Shown piece by piece: positions 21,019 through 21,765 of a stretch of 21,765 bases of DNA (the stretch's first letter is position 1; each line of letters starts with the position of its first letter). The position numbers and the translations under genes were made by a program. A model generated the notes under the pieces. That model saw nothing but the letters and a program-made list of their open reading frames with translations. It was not told the origin of the DNA and ran no database searches. The DNA comes from JBCDBY01 sp039182715 (lineage in GTDB: Bacteria; Planctomycetota; PLA2): NCBI GenBank assembly GCA_039182715.1, contig JBCDBY010000035.1, positions 1 through 21,765 on the forward strand. The letters are read 5' to 3'.

Positions 21019-21765
21019 ATGAAAATCGATCGGACCGAGGTAGACGGCGTCACCATCCTGACCTTCACGGGCGAGTTCGACGCGTTCAACCTGCCCAAGA
21101 TCTCCGAGGGGATCGACCAGCTCATCCAGAAGGGCCGCAAGGATCTGGTCTTCAACCTGAAGGGGCTGAAGTTCATCAACTCCTCCTCGCTCGGCTACCT
21201 CATCAAGACGCACCGGCACCTGAAGGAGTACGAAGGCGAGCTGGTGCTCTCGGAGCCGTCGAAGTTCTTCCAGACCACGATCGTCACGCTGGGAATCGAT
21301 CAGATTTTCCACATCTACGAGAACGACGACGAGGCGGTGAAGCACTTCCACGGCGAGGGCGGGGAAGAGAAGACCGACTTCGAGGAGATCCCGGTCGACG
21401 AGAGCCAGCTCGGCTCGACCAAGCTGTTCTTCAAGCTGCTCGACGCGCCCGAATCGATGGGTGTCGGCAAGATCCTCTCCCTCTGGGAAGACGGCCCGAC
21501 GTTCAAGTACCCGTCCGATCCGGACAAGGTGAAGATCGAGCCGGACGACCTCATGATCGGCGGCAAGGTCTGGATCAAGTTCCGCCAGCCGTTCCTCGAG
21601 AAGGAGCGCTTCTTCGAGATGGAGGCCGAGATCACGATGGCCATCGATCTCGAGAACGACCCGCACGGCGCGTGCAAGTACCGCCTGCGTTACACCAAGA
21701 TCGACCCGAAGGACCAGAAGGTGCTGGAGGAGTTCGTGAAGGTGCAGGACGAGATTCGCCGTCTC
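21019..21765 (+). CDS. STAS-domain protein with a conserved C-terminal domain, copy 2 (3' end outside the window)
   Basis: ATG 21019 has GAGGAA 6 bp upstream; 249 codons are visible and the frame is open at the window edge. The STAS domain (1-105) contains GVTILTFTGEFDAFNLPKI and GLKFINSSSLGYLIKTHR. At the phosphorylation loop the usual Asp is Asn (NSSS), with several Ser kept. After an acidic linker (EGGEEKTDFEEIPVDE) comes the same C-terminal domain as in copy 1: GPTFKYPSDPDKVKIEPDDL and KVWIKFRQPFLEK align with the equivalent blocks of copy 1. Copy 2 is more acidic and Lys-rich, and longer in the tail (RLRYTKIDPKDQKVLEEFVK). The two genes are 68 bp apart on the same strand and are a tandem duplication that has diverged. 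The C-terminal domain's function is unknown; a PilZ-like fold is possible. Confidence 0.85.
   Translation, partial: MKIDRTEVDGVTILTFTGEFDAFNLPKISEGIDQLIQKGRKDLVFNLKGLKFINSSSLGYLIKTHRHLKEYEGELVLSEPSKFFQTTIVTLGIDQIFHIYENDDEAVKHFHGEGGEEKTDFEEIPVDESQLGSTKLFFKLLDAPESMGVGKILSLWEDGPTFKYPSDPDKVKIEPDDLMIGGKVWIKFRQPFLEKERFFEMEAEITMAIDLENDPHGACKYRLRYTKIDPKDQKVLEEFVKVQDEIRRL

Noticed and set aside
1..21765. CRISPR array, phage genes or a recognised defence island
   Set aside because: No regularly spaced repeats, no cas, restriction, toxin-antitoxin or phage structural genes were seen; the only hint is the decayed P-loop kinase.

Overview
This is a GC-rich (about two thirds G+C by eye) bacterial chromosomal segment, densely packed with short intergenic gaps, many TTG/GTG starts and several ATGA stop/start overlaps. 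A PEP-CTERM protein, two surface-type proteins with carboxypeptidase-regulatory-like repeats, an RND pump and several lipoprotein-like genes indicate a Gram-negative (diderm) cell. The combination with a tungsten aldehyde oxidoreductase is compatible with Planctomycetota or another high-GC environmental phylum, but no phylogenetic marker is present, so the phylum is only a guess.

Layout. 1-2011 (+): the C-terminal half of an RND efflux pump, then a MoaD/ThiS-like sulfur carrier overlapped by a small partner protein. 2016-4275: a unit on the minus strand holding two coupled genes of unknown function, bounded on both sides by related copies of a 'CACGGAGGCACGGAG' repeat; the right-hand copy is part of a 148-bp element with perfect 17-bp terminal inverted repeats. 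4292-6399 (-): terminator, AOR-family tungsten oxidoreductase and, just upstream, a small two-helix membrane protein. 6450-7612 (+): a membrane protein and a HEAT-like putative lipoprotein. 7614-9415 (-): a secreted protein and a CPBP intramembrane protease. 9481-9954 (+): Dps. 9982-10339: a decayed P-loop kinase. 10365-10706 (-): a small DUF5658-like membrane protein. 10949-12823 (+): a large surface-type protein.

12824-14364 is a lower-GC, gene-poor patch with one secreted hypothetical, open frames lacking starts, and a 61-bp copy of the 3' end of dps. 14365-14832 carries a small membrane protein and tRNA-Cys(GCA). 14903-16875 has a divergent pair, an amidohydrolase and a TatD-family nuclease. 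A membrane protein, then MoxR, follow to 18688. A strong terminator separates MoxR from a convergent PEP-CTERM gene (18752-19516), which has an 18-bp near-palindrome upstream. A pyroglutamyl-peptidase-like gene and two tandem STAS proteins sharing an uncharacterised C-terminal domain end the window; the last gene is cut off.

How genes work together. The best functional link is between the sulfur carrier pair and the AOR: the MoaD-like protein would supply sulfur for the tungstopterin cofactor. The two loci lie tail to tail and are now separated by the repeat-bounded unit. No complete new defence or mobile system was recognised. The most unusual elements are the repeat-bounded unit, the tandem STAS family and the remnant patch.
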